Positions 34,673-43,805 of a stretch of 64,000 nucleotides of DNA are shown in pieces (the first letter of the stretch is position 1; each line of letters begins with the position of its first letter). Under the pieces are notes generated by a model. It had not been told where the DNA came from, did no database searches, and saw only the letters and a program-made list of their open reading frames with translations. Both the position numbers and the translations under genes were made by a program. The DNA comes from an uncultured Bacteroidales bacterium (GTDB lineage Bacteria; Bacteroidota; Bacteroidia; Bacteroidales; Paludibacteraceae), in assembly GCA_902798965.1 (NCBI GenBank), contig CADBYS010000022.1, positions 20,652 to 84,651 on the forward strand. The letters run 5' to 3'.

Positions 34673-35704
34673 CTACTCCTTCCAGCGGGAAGAGTGAATC
34701 GTCCGCAAAGTAACTGAATCTGTGTCCGTTATGCTATCGGCTACTATCAAATAACAAGCCGACAAACTATCCGTTTCGATCATCTGCAAAGCTCGCTCAT
34801 ACCCAAGCACCATGCACGCTGTTGCCAACGCATCCGCTCGCATACAACTGTTGCTTTGTACCGTGGCTGACAGCAAACTGTGTTGTACGGGATAACCGGT
34901 GCGCGGGTCTATGGTGTGCGAACGTTTCTGCTCGCCATCGTAGTAGAAGTTGCGGTAGTTACCGGAAGTTGCCATCGCAATATCGGAGCACTGCAGCACA
35001 GCCTGTACTTCGTTTATCTCGCCCAAAGCGTCGTCTATCGGGCGCGTAATACCGATTCGCCACGGATTACCCTCCGCGTTGCATCCTCGCGCAACGATTT
35101 CTCCGCCTATATCCACGAGGTAATTGTTGCATCCGTTGCGAGTAAGCAGTGCAGCGATCATATCACAACTCTGCCCTTTGGCAATGGCACCGGCATCAAG
35201 TTGCACGAGCGAGTCGGATTTGACGAGATATACCAAACTGTCACCCACATTCATCAGACCGATCTTATTCATTCCGATGTGCGGCAACAATTCTGCCACT
35301 TGCTCAGCGGTGACATGTTCCCTGTTCTTAAGGCCGAACCCCCACAGATTGACGAGAGGCGCAACAGTTATATCAAAAGCCCCTTCCGACAAACGATTGA
35401 CCTCCAGTGCCGTGAAATACATATCCCGGAAATACGAATCTGTCAGACCGATTGCCGTCTTGTTGATCCGACTCAAGGTGGATTGCGGATTGAACATGCT
35501 CATTGAGGCATCGAAAGCCTTGAAGGCTGCTTGGATGGAGTCGTGCAGATCGTCGGTGCACTCATATTGAATTGCATAGTAGGTGCCAAATACCTTGCCC
35601 TGATTCTTGTGGAAGCTTGTTTGCTTCTCGTCAGGCACAAAGTACAATACAACTGCCGCAAGGGCAATCAGCGCAGTAGTTATGAGTAATCGCTTGCGAG
35701 TCAT
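34673..35704 (-). CDS. apbE: FAD:protein FMN transferase (ApbE family)
   Basis: Covalently attaches FMN to Thr/Ser of target flavoproteins such as RnfG/NqrC. 343 residues with one N-terminal membrane anchor (LLITTALIALAAVVLYFV). Conserved GTYYAIQY, MSMFNPQSTLSRIN, FDITVAPLVNLWGF, LDAGAIAKGQSCDMI and VDIGGEIVARG follow, and SHTIDPRTGYPV near 255 is the family signature. Located on the periplasmic side. Confidence 0.95.
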   Translation of the reverse strand: MTRKRLLITTALIALAAVVLYFVPDEKQTSFHKNQGKVFGTYYAIQYECTDDLHDSIQAAFKAFDASMSMFNPQSTLSRINKTAIGLTDSYFRDMYFTALEVNRLSEGAFDITVAPLVNLWGFGLKNREHVTAEQVAELLPHIGMNKIGLMNVGDSLVYLVKSDSLVQLDAGAIAKGQSCDMIAALLTRNGCNNYLVDIGGEIVARGCNAEGNPWRIGITRPIDDALGEINEVQAVLQCSDIAMATSGNYRNFYYDGEQKRSHTIDPRTGYPVQHSLLSATVQSNSCMRADALATACMVLGYERALQMIETDSLSACYLIVADSITDTDSVTLRTIHSSRWKE

Positions 35705-35724
35705 ATCATTGTTTGCGAGTCACA

Positions 35725-36609
35725 TCAGAACCACAGACCAAGTCCTATGGCACCGTTGAGTTTCTGCATATTGATCTTGTCGTCACCGGCAGCCCAGCTA
35801 AAGACTGTTTCTTTAGTCAGACCACAGGTGTTGAGCATACCTTGTCCGAACAAGTTGATAGTGCAAGGACCAACTTCCCACTCTTTGTCAAGGCGAAGTG
35901 AGATGTTGTTCACTGCAAAGTTCTTGATATCCATCGCGTTAAGTGCCTCGTTCCATGAACCGATATTGTAGATTTCACTCTTCCACGGAGATATACCGAT
36001 AGCAAAACTGAGCGTCATGTCGAGCGGCAGCGGCTGGTCGTACTTGGCTTCGATGTAGGTGGAGTACGCACGTTTGATTTCACCGTTTTCCTCTTTCAGA
36101 TCATTGCCCGCTACCATGGTATTCCAGGTCACAGACAGGGGCACTTCGCAAATCGTACGCAGGTCAATACCCACCGTTACTTCTGTCTGGCTACCTCCGG
36201 CCATTGTGCCGTCGGACTGGATCTTGCCCCAGTTGAGGAAGTCGCCGCCATCGCAATAATAATAGTGAGTTGCGCCGAGTACAAGGCCGTATATGTTGAA
36301 CATTACATAGATATCCAACTCCGGAACAAAATAGGTATTCGGATTATAGTCATCCGTTTTAGGCAGTTTGGATACAAACTTCCAGTCAGAAGCACCGATA
36401 TTTCCCCACGCTCCAACGCTTAGCGAAGTCTTTTCGCCTTCAAAACCGACAGACAGATTCGGTTGCAGACTCAAACCGCCGTTATATTGTCCACGCCACA
36501 GATAGGCTGATACAACTTCTGCACCTGCCTCATAAGCAAATTCAACTTCTGCCTTTATTGTTGACGTCACCATCAGTAACGCCATGAAAACAATTCCAAA
36601 TTTTTTCAT
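35725..36609 (-). CDS. Outer membrane beta-barrel protein, tandem paralogue 1
   Basis: 294 residues, signal peptide cleaved after about residue 20 (TIKAEV). The mature protein is strand-rich with the motif VVSAYLWRGQYNGGLSLQPN near its start and a C-terminal aromatic (GLGLWF), typical of small outer membrane barrels. The next gene is a diverged copy. No substrate or function is recognised; TorF-like porins have a similar start. Confidence 0.72.
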   Translation of the reverse strand: MKKFGIVFMALLMVTSTIKAEVEFAYEAGAEVVSAYLWRGQYNGGLSLQPNLSVGFEGEKTSLSVGAWGNIGASDWKFVSKLPKTDDYNPNTYFVPELDIYVMFNIYGLVLGATHYYYCDGGDFLNWGKIQSDGTMAGGSQTEVTVGIDLRTICEVPLSVTWNTMVAGNDLKEENGEIKRAYSTYIEAKYDQPLPLDMTLSFAIGISPWKSEIYNIGSWNEALNAMDIKNFAVNNISLRLDKEWEVGPCTINLFGQGMLNTCGLTKETVFSWAAGDDKINMQKLNGAIGLGLWF

Positions 36610-36697
36610 TCTTTTTAATGTAGTTTTTTTTAGTGGTCATTGGCCGTTAGCAGCTTGCCATTGACCGTTAAATATTATTTTTGTTATTTAATTTCAT

Positions 36698-37519
36698 TTA
36701 ATTCCAACTTATTCCGGTGGTAATGTTCCACAAGGGCTCCATACTACTCGGATTGAACATAATGGTGCCACCCAGATTTACCCGGGTATGCTCCGCTACT
36801 TTCCACGACTTATTCAGCGCAACAGCCAGATTCACCACCGCGAACTGCTTCTGATAGCCTGTGTACAGACTTTTCCACGGCGTTAGTCCTATTGTTCCGC
36901 TCAGGGTCATGTCTTGCGGCAGCGAGTGATCGTACGCCACTTCGATATACGTCGAATAGGCGCGTTTGAGCACTCCGTCGGATATGTATCCGTCCCTGCC
37001 CCACACACGTGTACACCACATCAGTCGCAGCGGCACTTGGTCGGATATGCGGTACTTTACTCTCCACTCGGTGGTTACTCCTCCGCCTCCGGGTTCATGG
37101 TTGCGCCAGTCGAAGTATTGCGACATCTTTCCGTCGGCATAGCGGTCGAAGTAATACATGTGCATAAACAAGATTGTCAACCCTTTGTAGCTATAGCCTA
37201 TCGACATATCTACCTCAGGATTGAACCCTGTGAGCGATTTTCCGGCAGCATCTTTACGTCCGTAATTCCAATCCGTTGCACCGAGGTTCCACCACGAGTT
37301 GAGGAAGAATCCCCGATAACTGACTTCCGCTTCTGCTTGCAGACTCAGCCCGCCGCAATACAATCCACGCCAAATGTAATTCGCATCCAGTTCAGCATGT
37401 GCATACCACGAAAAATCTTGTGCCTTAGCCGAATAGGTAAACAAAGAGAGCATTACTCCTACCACAAAGGGAAGAGTAAGCCCTCGTTGTTTATATTCCC
37501 CGTGATGCGAGGATAACAT
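36698..37519 (-). CDS. Outer membrane beta-barrel protein, tandem paralogue 2
   Basis: 273 residues. A long signal region, KQRGLTLPFVVGVMLSLFTYSAKA, suggests a start a little downstream may also be used. The mature start NYIWRGLYCGGLSLQAEAEV and NLGATDWNY are shared with the previous gene (AYLWRGQYNGGLSLQPN, NIGASDWKF), so the two arose by duplication. Function unknown. Confidence 0.7.
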   Translation of the reverse strand: MLSSHHGEYKQRGLTLPFVVGVMLSLFTYSAKAQDFSWYAHAELDANYIWRGLYCGGLSLQAEAEVSYRGFFLNSWWNLGATDWNYGRKDAAGKSLTGFNPEVDMSIGYSYKGLTILFMHMYYFDRYADGKMSQYFDWRNHEPGGGGVTTEWRVKYRISDQVPLRLMWCTRVWGRDGYISDGVLKRAYSTYIEVAYDHSLPQDMTLSGTIGLTPWKSLYTGYQKQFAVVNLAVALNKSWKVAEHTRVNLGGTIMFNPSSMEPLWNITTGISWN

Positions 37520-37532
37520 CTCCGATTAGTGA

Positions 37533-37781
37533 TTAGATGTTGTTTTTGGCCTCCCACGCGATGCGCAGAGCAACCTCCAAGATGCGGGTATCACCCAGCA
37601 TCACTATACCTCCATCGGGCCCCGGCTCGATGTGATAACCTGCCTCAGGCGAACCACTACCATTGAAATAAGCGCGAACCTCATCGGCCTCTACGCCCAG
37701 TTCATTAGCAATCTTGTCCATACTGCCATGAGGCAAACTATCCTTCACTTCACGAAGACGGTTAAATGTTGTACGTGTCAT
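37533..37781 (-). CDS. Small conserved protein with a helix-turn-helix look
   Basis: 82 residues: NRLREVKDSLPHGSMDKIANELGVEADEVRAYFNGSG resembles an XRE-type helix-turn-helix, followed by a glycine/proline-rich turn (HIEPGPDGGIVMLGDTRILEVA). Soluble. Bacteroidales genomes carry similar short proteins of unknown role. Located between an outer membrane protein gene and nadD. Confidence 0.65.
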   Translation of the reverse strand: MTRTTFNRLREVKDSLPHGSMDKIANELGVEADEVRAYFNGSGSPEAGYHIEPGPDGGIVMLGDTRILEVALRIAWEAKNNI

Positions 37782-37807
37782 ATTTTATTGTTTTTAAGTT
37801 ATTTTTA

Positions 37808-38353
37808 TTATTTTTGTTTTGCCCGAAGTTCCGTGCTTGATATATCAAACAGTGGCGCTTCACCAAGCAAATGTATCTCTGCATTTATCCCCTGTATCTG
37901 CTCCTCTATATGCAGCATTCCTTCTGCTCCCCTCGGATACACGTATATGGGATAATTCGCTTGTATGTAATCCCATTCCCGCCATTGGGTACGTTTGTCC
38001 CAATTATCTTGCCCGATCAGTAGGGCAAAACGATGTTCGGGATAGGATTGTTTTAGTTCGCGTAAGGTACGCGCTGTGTATGAGGGACGAGGTAAACCAA
38101 ACTCAAAGTCGCTCACGCGTACGCGCGCTATACCTTCTATTATATTCTCTTGCTGCAGTCGCGCAATCTCTTGCCTGGCAGCCTGCAGCCGCTGCTGTTC
38201 ATCAGCCAATATGCTACGTGGCTTGAGCGGGTTGTTCGGTGTTACCATCAGCCACACTTCATCCACCTCGGTGTGTGCCGCAACCCACGCTGCCAAGCCT
38301 GTATGCCCGAAATGCAGAGGGTTGAACGAACCGCCATAAACTGCCACTAACAT
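37808..38353 (-). CDS. nadD: Nicotinate-nucleotide adenylyltransferase
   Basis: Makes nicotinate adenine dinucleotide in NAD synthesis. 181 residues from MLVAVYGGSFNPLHFGHTGLA (38353); six more upstream codons are possible but non-conserved. The GSFNPxHxGH nucleotide motif is at 8-17. LLIGQDNW and the C-terminal FDISSTELRAK (ISSTxxR, adenylate binding) are both present. Followed upstream by gmk. Confidence 0.95.
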   Translation of the reverse strand: MLVAVYGGSFNPLHFGHTGLAAWVAAHTEVDEVWLMVTPNNPLKPRSILADEQQRLQAARQEIARLQQENIIEGIARVRVSDFEFGLPRPSYTARTLRELKQSYPEHRFALLIGQDNWDKRTQWREWDYIQANYPIYVYPRGAEGMLHIEEQIQGINAEIHLLGEAPLFDISSTELRAKQK

Positions 38354-38406
38354 TGCTCTATCACTCTCCAATGAACGCTGTTATTTTTTATGCTACTGCA
38401 ATCACC

Positions 38407-38961
38407 TTATCCAATGAACGCTGCTATCTCCTTATCCAAGGCCTGCTTGGTAAGATTCAGATCGTCGTTCACCAGTATGGTATCGAACAGCGGCGCATCA
38501 GCCATTTCTATCTCGGCTTTAGCCAAACGCTCTTCGATCTTCTCCGGCGAATCCGTACCGCGGTTAGTCAGACGCTCACGGAGTATATCAAGCGACGGGG
38601 GAGCGATGAAGATGGAACGGGCTTTATCGCCAAACAAACGTTTGATATTGATTCCACCTTTCACATCAATGTCGAATACCACATGGTGTCCGGCACTCTC
38701 AATGCGGTCAATCTCTGAGCGCAAGGTCCCATAGTACGTACCATGGTATACCTGCTCGTACTCCACAAAAGCGTCTTGCTTGATCAGCTCTTCAAAACGC
38801 TCACGGGTGATAAAGTAATACTCCTTACCATCCTGCTCCTTACCACGTGGCGCACGGGTAGTAGCACTGATACTTAGCTCCATATCTTGACGCGTATCAA
38901 GAAGGTGTTGCACCAGTGTTGACTTACCGGAACCGCTCGGGGCGGAAAAGATTAGAATCAT
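38407..38961 (-). CDS. gmk: Guanylate kinase
   Basis: Phosphorylates GMP to GDP. 184 residues: P-loop SAPSGSGKSTL (6-16), GMP-binding SISATTRAPRGKEQDGKEYYFI (about 32-53) and EYEQVYHGTYYGT, with DIDVKGGINIKR in the core. Complete and of normal length. Likely cotranscribed with nadD. Confidence 0.97.
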   Translation of the reverse strand: MILIFSAPSGSGKSTLVQHLLDTRQDMELSISATTRAPRGKEQDGKEYYFITRERFEELIKQDAFVEYEQVYHGTYYGTLRSEIDRIESAGHHVVFDIDVKGGINIKRLFGDKARSIFIAPPSLDILRERLTNRGTDSPEKIEERLAKAEIEMADAPLFDTILVNDDLNLTKQALDKEIAAFIG

Positions 38962-39012
38962 AAGCTACGAAATCTGATGATTAATTCCAAGATTTGTTCG
39001 TATACACCACGA

Positions 39013-40143
39013 TTAGTTCGTCAGCATGTCGCACAAACATTGCTTCCGGAATTTACCTTGCTTACGGAAAATATTGCCGTCATCCAACGGAACACTCCAC
39101 AAACTGACTGAGAGGCGAATACCTACGGCTGCACGATTGAACTTCTTGACTATTGCATTACCTTGCGAATAGTCCTGATCGGTTTGCTTGAGGTACACGC
39201 TCATACCATCCGCACGGTTGGTCTCCAACACAGAGTTGTAGCCGCGCGAGAACGAATAATCCATCGATGCAGTAGATGAGGGATCACTCATGTCCGGCTC
39301 ATGTATATTCCACTGCAACAGCGTGTTATGGTAAGCCGTCGGCTTATGTCCCCACGGATCGAACTCTGCGTATATACCTATGGCAAAGTCGGTATTGTCG
39401 CCCACCTTGAAACTGTAGTTGAGGTCGATGATCGGGTTCAGATACCACAGACGCATCGAACTACGCTGCAACTTGCGGAACTCCACACGCTCATTTGCCC
39501 GAGGACCTGCTGCAAAATATGCCGCCGAGCGCCCTTCCGGAGTTAGAGGCTCGCCGGTGGAAGGATCAATATCTCCGTCGTTTGCGTTGACAGGAACATC
39601 GGTATCAGGGAAGTACAGCGACAAGTTTGCATTCTTGATGCGCTGCCAATAGTATCCCATGATGGGATACTCGGCACGAACACCTAAGAACATGCTGAAG
39701 TTGCCGAAGTACAAGCCTAACTGCAACGGAACTGAAGCGATAAGCATCGCTTGCGTCTCTGTAAACCGACCTATCTGATAGTTTACATTAACCAACATAT
39801 TATCGGGTTCCTCCACACGCGGCATAATATAACTGTCGGCATAGCTGTAAGCCGGATTACCCGGGTTAACTCCTAAAAATGTACTTCCGGCGACCTCCAC
39901 GCCTAAACCTACACGCCAACCTACATAGTACGATGAGCGATACTTGTACGAGAAATCTACGCCTAAGTTCCCGTTAGGCATGAACTTCCCGTAGTCGGAG
40001 GTATAAAGCAGAGCGTTAGCACCTACTCTTGCAGAAAACTCAAAAGCGTGTTGTGCTCTCGTTATTTGCACGCCAAGCAAGGCTACGCATAACAGCAATG
40101 CTATGCGCAACCCTACTCGTCGTGTTGATAATTTTTTTACCAT
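39013..40143 (-). CDS. Outer membrane beta-barrel protein, unknown
   Basis: 376 residues from MVKKLSTRRVG (40143), which overlaps the nifJ stop by 7 bp; a start at 40182 would lie deeper in nifJ. Signal peptide LRIALLLCVALLGVQITRAQ. The mature part is strand-rich with aromatic belts (FSYKYRSSYYVGWRVGLGVEV, MLWYLNPIIDLNYSFKVGD-like segments) and ends unusually (KQGKFRKQCLCDMLTN), so the true C-terminal strand is not obvious. No family recognised. Confidence 0.65.
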   Translation of the reverse strand: MVKKLSTRRVGLRIALLLCVALLGVQITRAQHAFEFSARVGANALLYTSDYGKFMPNGNLGVDFSYKYRSSYYVGWRVGLGVEVAGSTFLGVNPGNPAYSYADSYIMPRVEEPDNMLVNVNYQIGRFTETQAMLIASVPLQLGLYFGNFSMFLGVRAEYPIMGYYWQRIKNANLSLYFPDTDVPVNANDGDIDPSTGEPLTPEGRSAAYFAAGPRANERVEFRKLQRSSMRLWYLNPIIDLNYSFKVGDNTDFAIGIYAEFDPWGHKPTAYHNTLLQWNIHEPDMSDPSSTASMDYSFSRGYNSVLETNRADGMSVYLKQTDQDYSQGNAIVKKFNRAAVGIRLSVSLWSVPLDDGNIFRKQGKFRKQCLCDMLTN

Positions 40144-43100
40144 TGTGTTGATAACATTCGTTGATAACTCTTGTAGCGCCATTGAGCATTCTCCTTGGCG
40201 GCATTGAACAGTTCGTCAGCCTCTTTCGGATATTGCTTCATTACGCTCGCGAAACGAACCTCTCCCTTGAGATAGTCAACAAACTTATCCCATTGAGGTT
40301 CTTTCGAATCATATTGGAACGGGTTCTTGCCCTCAGCTTCCAACATCGGGTTGTAACGCCACAGGTGCCAGTAGCCGCACTCTACAGCCTTGGCTTCCTC
40401 AGCCTGGCTCTTGCCCATACCTGCCTTCAAGCCGTGGTTGATACACGGAGCGTAAGCGATGATGAGCGAAGGTCCGGGATAAGCCTCTGCCTCACGGATA
40501 GCCTTCAGAGTCTGAGCCTGGTCAGCACCCATAGCGATCTGTGCTACATATACATAGCCGTAGGTGGTAGCAATCATACCAAGGTCTTTCTTACGTACGC
40601 GCTTACCGGAAGCAGCAAACTTGGCGATAGCGCCGATAGGCGTAGCTTTCGAAGCCTGACCACCGGTGTTCGAGTAAACCTCGGTATCCAGTACCAGAAT
40701 GTTCACATCCTCGCCCGAAGCGATCACATGATCCAATCCGCCGTAACCGATGTCGTACGAAGCACCGTCACCACCGATGATCCACTGGCTGCGTTTAACA
40801 ATATGATCTTTGTATTTCAAGATCTCCTTGCAATCGTCACATCCGCAAGCCTCCATGGCCTTAACCATCGGCTCGTACAGACGTTTGGTAACTTCTGCGC
40901 TGTTCTTGTTCTCAATCCACTCTTTGAACATAGCTTTCAGTTCGTCAGAGCACTTCTCGCACTCCTGAGCCTTGGTCATGAGGATGACAAGACGCTCTTT
41001 GATCTTCTTGTGAGCGATCTGCATACCCAGACCGTACTCGCAGAAGTCCTCGAACAGCGAGTTCGACCAAGCGGGTCCGTGACCCTTCTCGTTCGTGGTA
41101 TAAGGAGTAGAAGGTACAGAACCGGAGTAGATGGACGTACAACCTGTTGCGTTGGCAGCAATCTCACGGTCGCCAAAGAGTTGGCTGATGAGCTTCAAGT
41201 ACGGAGTCTCACCGCAACCCGAGCAAGCACCCGAGAACTCGAACAGCGGCGTAGCGAACTGCGAGTTCTTAACGTTAGCCTGGATATCTACCAAGTCTTG
41301 TTTGCTCTTTACCTTGTCGGCGCAGTACAGCCAGTTCTCAGCCTCTGCCTCTTGTCCCTCAAGCGGAACCATGCTCAGAGCCTTGCCTGTCTTCGGATTA
41401 CCCGGACATACATCCACGCAGTTACCGCAACCGAGGCAGTCCATGACGCCAACCTGAATGCGGAAGTGCATTCCCTTCATGCTGGCCGGAGCCTTAATCT
41501 CGATGGTAGCAGCATTGAAGCCCTTCTTCTCTTCCTCGTCAAGTACGAACGGACGCAGACAAGCGTGAGGACAAACGTACGCACACTTGTTACACTGGAT
41601 ACAGTTCTCGGGATTCCATACGGGAACGAACGCCGAAACGCCACGTTTCTCGAACTTGGCAGTGCCCGAAGGCCATGTGCCGTCAGCTACCTCCTTGAAG
41701 GCGCTTACAGGCAGCAGGTCACCGTCTTGTGCATTGATCGGACGAACTACTTTGTTCACAAACTCTGTGCCGTCCTTCGGAGCAACAACATCAGCTGCTG
41801 CGTCGAGTTTCGACCAAGCCGGATCGATAGCCAGCTCTTTGTACTCACCGCCGCGATCCACAGCTGCGTAGTTCTTGTTTACAACATCCTCACCCTTCTT
41901 GCCATAGGACTTAACGATGAAGTGCTTCATCTCCTCAACGGCTTTCTCTACAGGTATAACGCCCGTGATGCGGAAGAAGGCGGATTGCAGAATCGTGTTC
42001 GTGCGGTTGCCCAAACCGATCTCCTGAGCAATCTTCGTGGCGTTGATATAGTAAACCTTGATCTCGTTGTCGGCAAAGTATTTCTTTACCTTGTTCGGCA
42101 TGAACTTGGCGAGTTCCTCACCTTCGTAGATGGTGTTAAGCAGGAACGTGCCACCTTTTTGTAATCCGCGCGTTACGTCGTACATGTGCAGGTACGCCTG
42201 TACGTGACACGCGACAAAATTAGGTGTCGTTACCAGATATGTCGAGTGAATGGGCTCGTCGCCGAAGCGCAAGTGCGAGCAGGTGAAACCACCCGACTTC
42301 TTGGAGTCGTACGAGAAGTAAGCCTGGCAGTATTTGTCGGTCGTGTCGCCGATGATCTTTACGGAGTTCTTGTTAGCACCTACCGTACCGTCAGCGCCCA
42401 GACCGTAGAACTTAGCCTGGAAGAGTGATGCATCACCCATGGCAACCTCTTCACCAACCGGCAGAGAGGTGAACGTTACGTCGTCAACTATACCTACCGT
42501 GAAGTGGTTCTTGGGTTTCGGCAGAGCGAGGTTCTCGAATACTGCCAACATCTGTGCCGGCGTGGTATCGTTCGAACCCAAACCGTAACGACCGCCCACA
42601 ACGAGCAAATCTTGCATACCGAGTTCGCTCAAGGCATCCTTTACGTCCAGATACAACGGTTCGCCGTTAGCACCCGGCTCTTTCGTACGGTCAAGTACGC
42701 AGATACGTTTAACCTTAGCGGGCAGAGCCTCTTTCAAGAACTTAAGGCTGAACGGACGATACAGGTGAACATTGATCATACCGAGTTTCTTACCCTTGGC
42801 AGCCTCGTAGTCGATGACCTCGCGGATAGCCTCGCAAGCCGAACCCATACAGATGATGATGTTCTCGGCATCCTTGTCGCCATAGTACGAGAACGGACGG
42901 TACTTACGACCGGTGATCTCGCTGATCTTATCCATATAGTCGCTAACGATATCCTCAACGCCGTTGTACCAGCTGTTGCAAGCCTCACGGTGGGTAAAGA
43001 ATACGTCAGGATTCTCAGCCATACCGCGCATTACAGGACGCATTGGCGACAGAGCACGCTCGCGGAACTCCTGAAGAGCTTTCATATCAACGAGCGGACG

Positions 43101-43676
43101 CAAGTCTTCCATATCCACTACTTCCACCTTCTGGTACTCGTGCGAAGTACGGAAACCGTCGAAGAAGTTCAGGAACGGCACGCGGCTCTTGATGGTAGCC
43201 AGGTGAGCAACACCTGCCAGATCCATTACTTCCTGTACACTACCCTCAGCCAGCATAGCAAAACCTGTCTGACGGCAAGCCATAACGTCTTGATGGTCAC
43301 CGAAGATACACAGCACGTGGCTGGCCAGCGTACGAGCCGATACATGGAACACGGTCGGCAGCAGTTCGCCGGCGATCTTGTACATGTTCGGAATCATCAG
43401 CAACAAACCTTGCGAAGCGGTGAACGTTGTGGTCAACGCACCTGCTTGCAGCGAGCCGTGCACAGCACCGGCTGCACCGCCCTCGCTCTGCATCTCCTGA
43501 ACCAGGACTGTCTCGCCGAACATGTTCTTGCGGCCTTGAGCAGCCCACTCATCCACATTTTCCGCCATAGGAGATGATGGGGTGATGGGATAGATCGCGG
43601 CAACCTCGCTGAACATATACGCGATGTGCGCTGCTGCAGCGTTGCCGTCCATTGTCATAAATTTCTTTTCTGCCAT
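40137..43676 (-). CDS. nifJ: Pyruvate:ferredoxin (flavodoxin) oxidoreductase
   Basis: Decarboxylates pyruvate to acetyl-CoA while reducing ferredoxin, the central reaction of anaerobic energy metabolism. 1179 residues, all domains fused: N-terminal PITPSSPMAE (30-39), two 4Fe-4S motifs (CIQCNKCAYVCPHAC and CLGCGNCVDVCPG, about 690-760), the proximal-cluster CSGCGETPY, and the TPP/Mg site GDGASYDIGYGG with NILVLDTEVYSNTGGQ. The enzyme is oxygen-sensitive and indicates an anaerobe. Upstream lies the third 11-bp array, with no standard promoter visible. Confidence 0.98.
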   Translation of the reverse strand: MAEKKFMTMDGNAAAAHIAYMFSEVAAIYPITPSSPMAENVDEWAAQGRKNMFGETVLVQEMQSEGGAAGAVHGSLQAGALTTTFTASQGLLLMIPNMYKIAGELLPTVFHVSARTLASHVLCIFGDHQDVMACRQTGFAMLAEGSVQEVMDLAGVAHLATIKSRVPFLNFFDGFRTSHEYQKVEVVDMEDLRPLVDMKALQEFRERALSPMRPVMRGMAENPDVFFTHREACNSWYNGVEDIVSDYMDKISEITGRKYRPFSYYGDKDAENIIICMGSACEAIREVIDYEAAKGKKLGMINVHLYRPFSLKFLKEALPAKVKRICVLDRTKEPGANGEPLYLDVKDALSELGMQDLLVVGGRYGLGSNDTTPAQMLAVFENLALPKPKNHFTVGIVDDVTFTSLPVGEEVAMGDASLFQAKFYGLGADGTVGANKNSVKIIGDTTDKYCQAYFSYDSKKSGGFTCSHLRFGDEPIHSTYLVTTPNFVACHVQAYLHMYDVTRGLQKGGTFLLNTIYEGEELAKFMPNKVKKYFADNEIKVYYINATKIAQEIGLGNRTNTILQSAFFRITGVIPVEKAVEEMKHFIVKSYGKKGEDVVNKNYAAVDRGGEYKELAIDPAWSKLDAAADVVAPKDGTEFVNKVVRPINAQDGDLLPVSAFKEVADGTWPSGTAKFEKRGVSAFVPVWNPENCIQCNKCAYVCPHACLRPFVLDEEEKKGFNAATIEIKAPASMKGMHFRIQVGVMDCLGCGNCVDVCPGNPKTGKALSMVPLEGQEAEAENWLYCADKVKSKQDLVDIQANVKNSQFATPLFEFSGACSGCGETPYLKLISQLFGDREIAANATGCTSIYSGSVPSTPYTTNEKGHGPAWSNSLFEDFCEYGLGMQIAHKKIKERLVILMTKAQECEKCSDELKAMFKEWIENKNSAEVTKRLYEPMVKAMEACGCDDCKEILKYKDHIVKRSQWIIGGDGASYDIGYGGLDHVIASGEDVNILVLDTEVYSNTGGQASKATPIGAIAKFAASGKRVRKKDLGMIATTYGYVYVAQIAMGADQAQTLKAIREAEAYPGPSLIIAYAPCINHGLKAGMGKSQAEEAKAVECGYWHLWRYNPMLEAEGKNPFQYDSKEPQWDKFVDYLKGEVRFASVMKQYPKEADELFNAAKENAQWRYKSYQRMLSTQW

Positions 43677-43702
43677 ATTTTGTTTTTTTTAATTCTTAAT
43701 AA

Positions 43703-43790
43703 AACCTTGATGTGCCCCAGATAAGACCCCGGGTATAGTCTAGGATGACCCCGATAAAACCACGATCAGACCACGACTTGACCCCGATTC
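43703..43790 (+). repeat. 11-bp repeat array, copy 3
   Basis: Eight consecutive 11-mers: AACCTTGATGT, GCCCCAGATAA, GACCCCGGGTA, TAGTCTAGGAT, GACCCCGATAA, AACCACGATCA, GACCACGACTT, GACCCCGATTC, ending in ACCTGCACACTTTT. It lies in the 129-bp spacer between nifJ and the AAA_14 gene. Confidence 0.9.
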
Positions 43791-43805
43791 ACCTGCACAC
43801 TTTTC

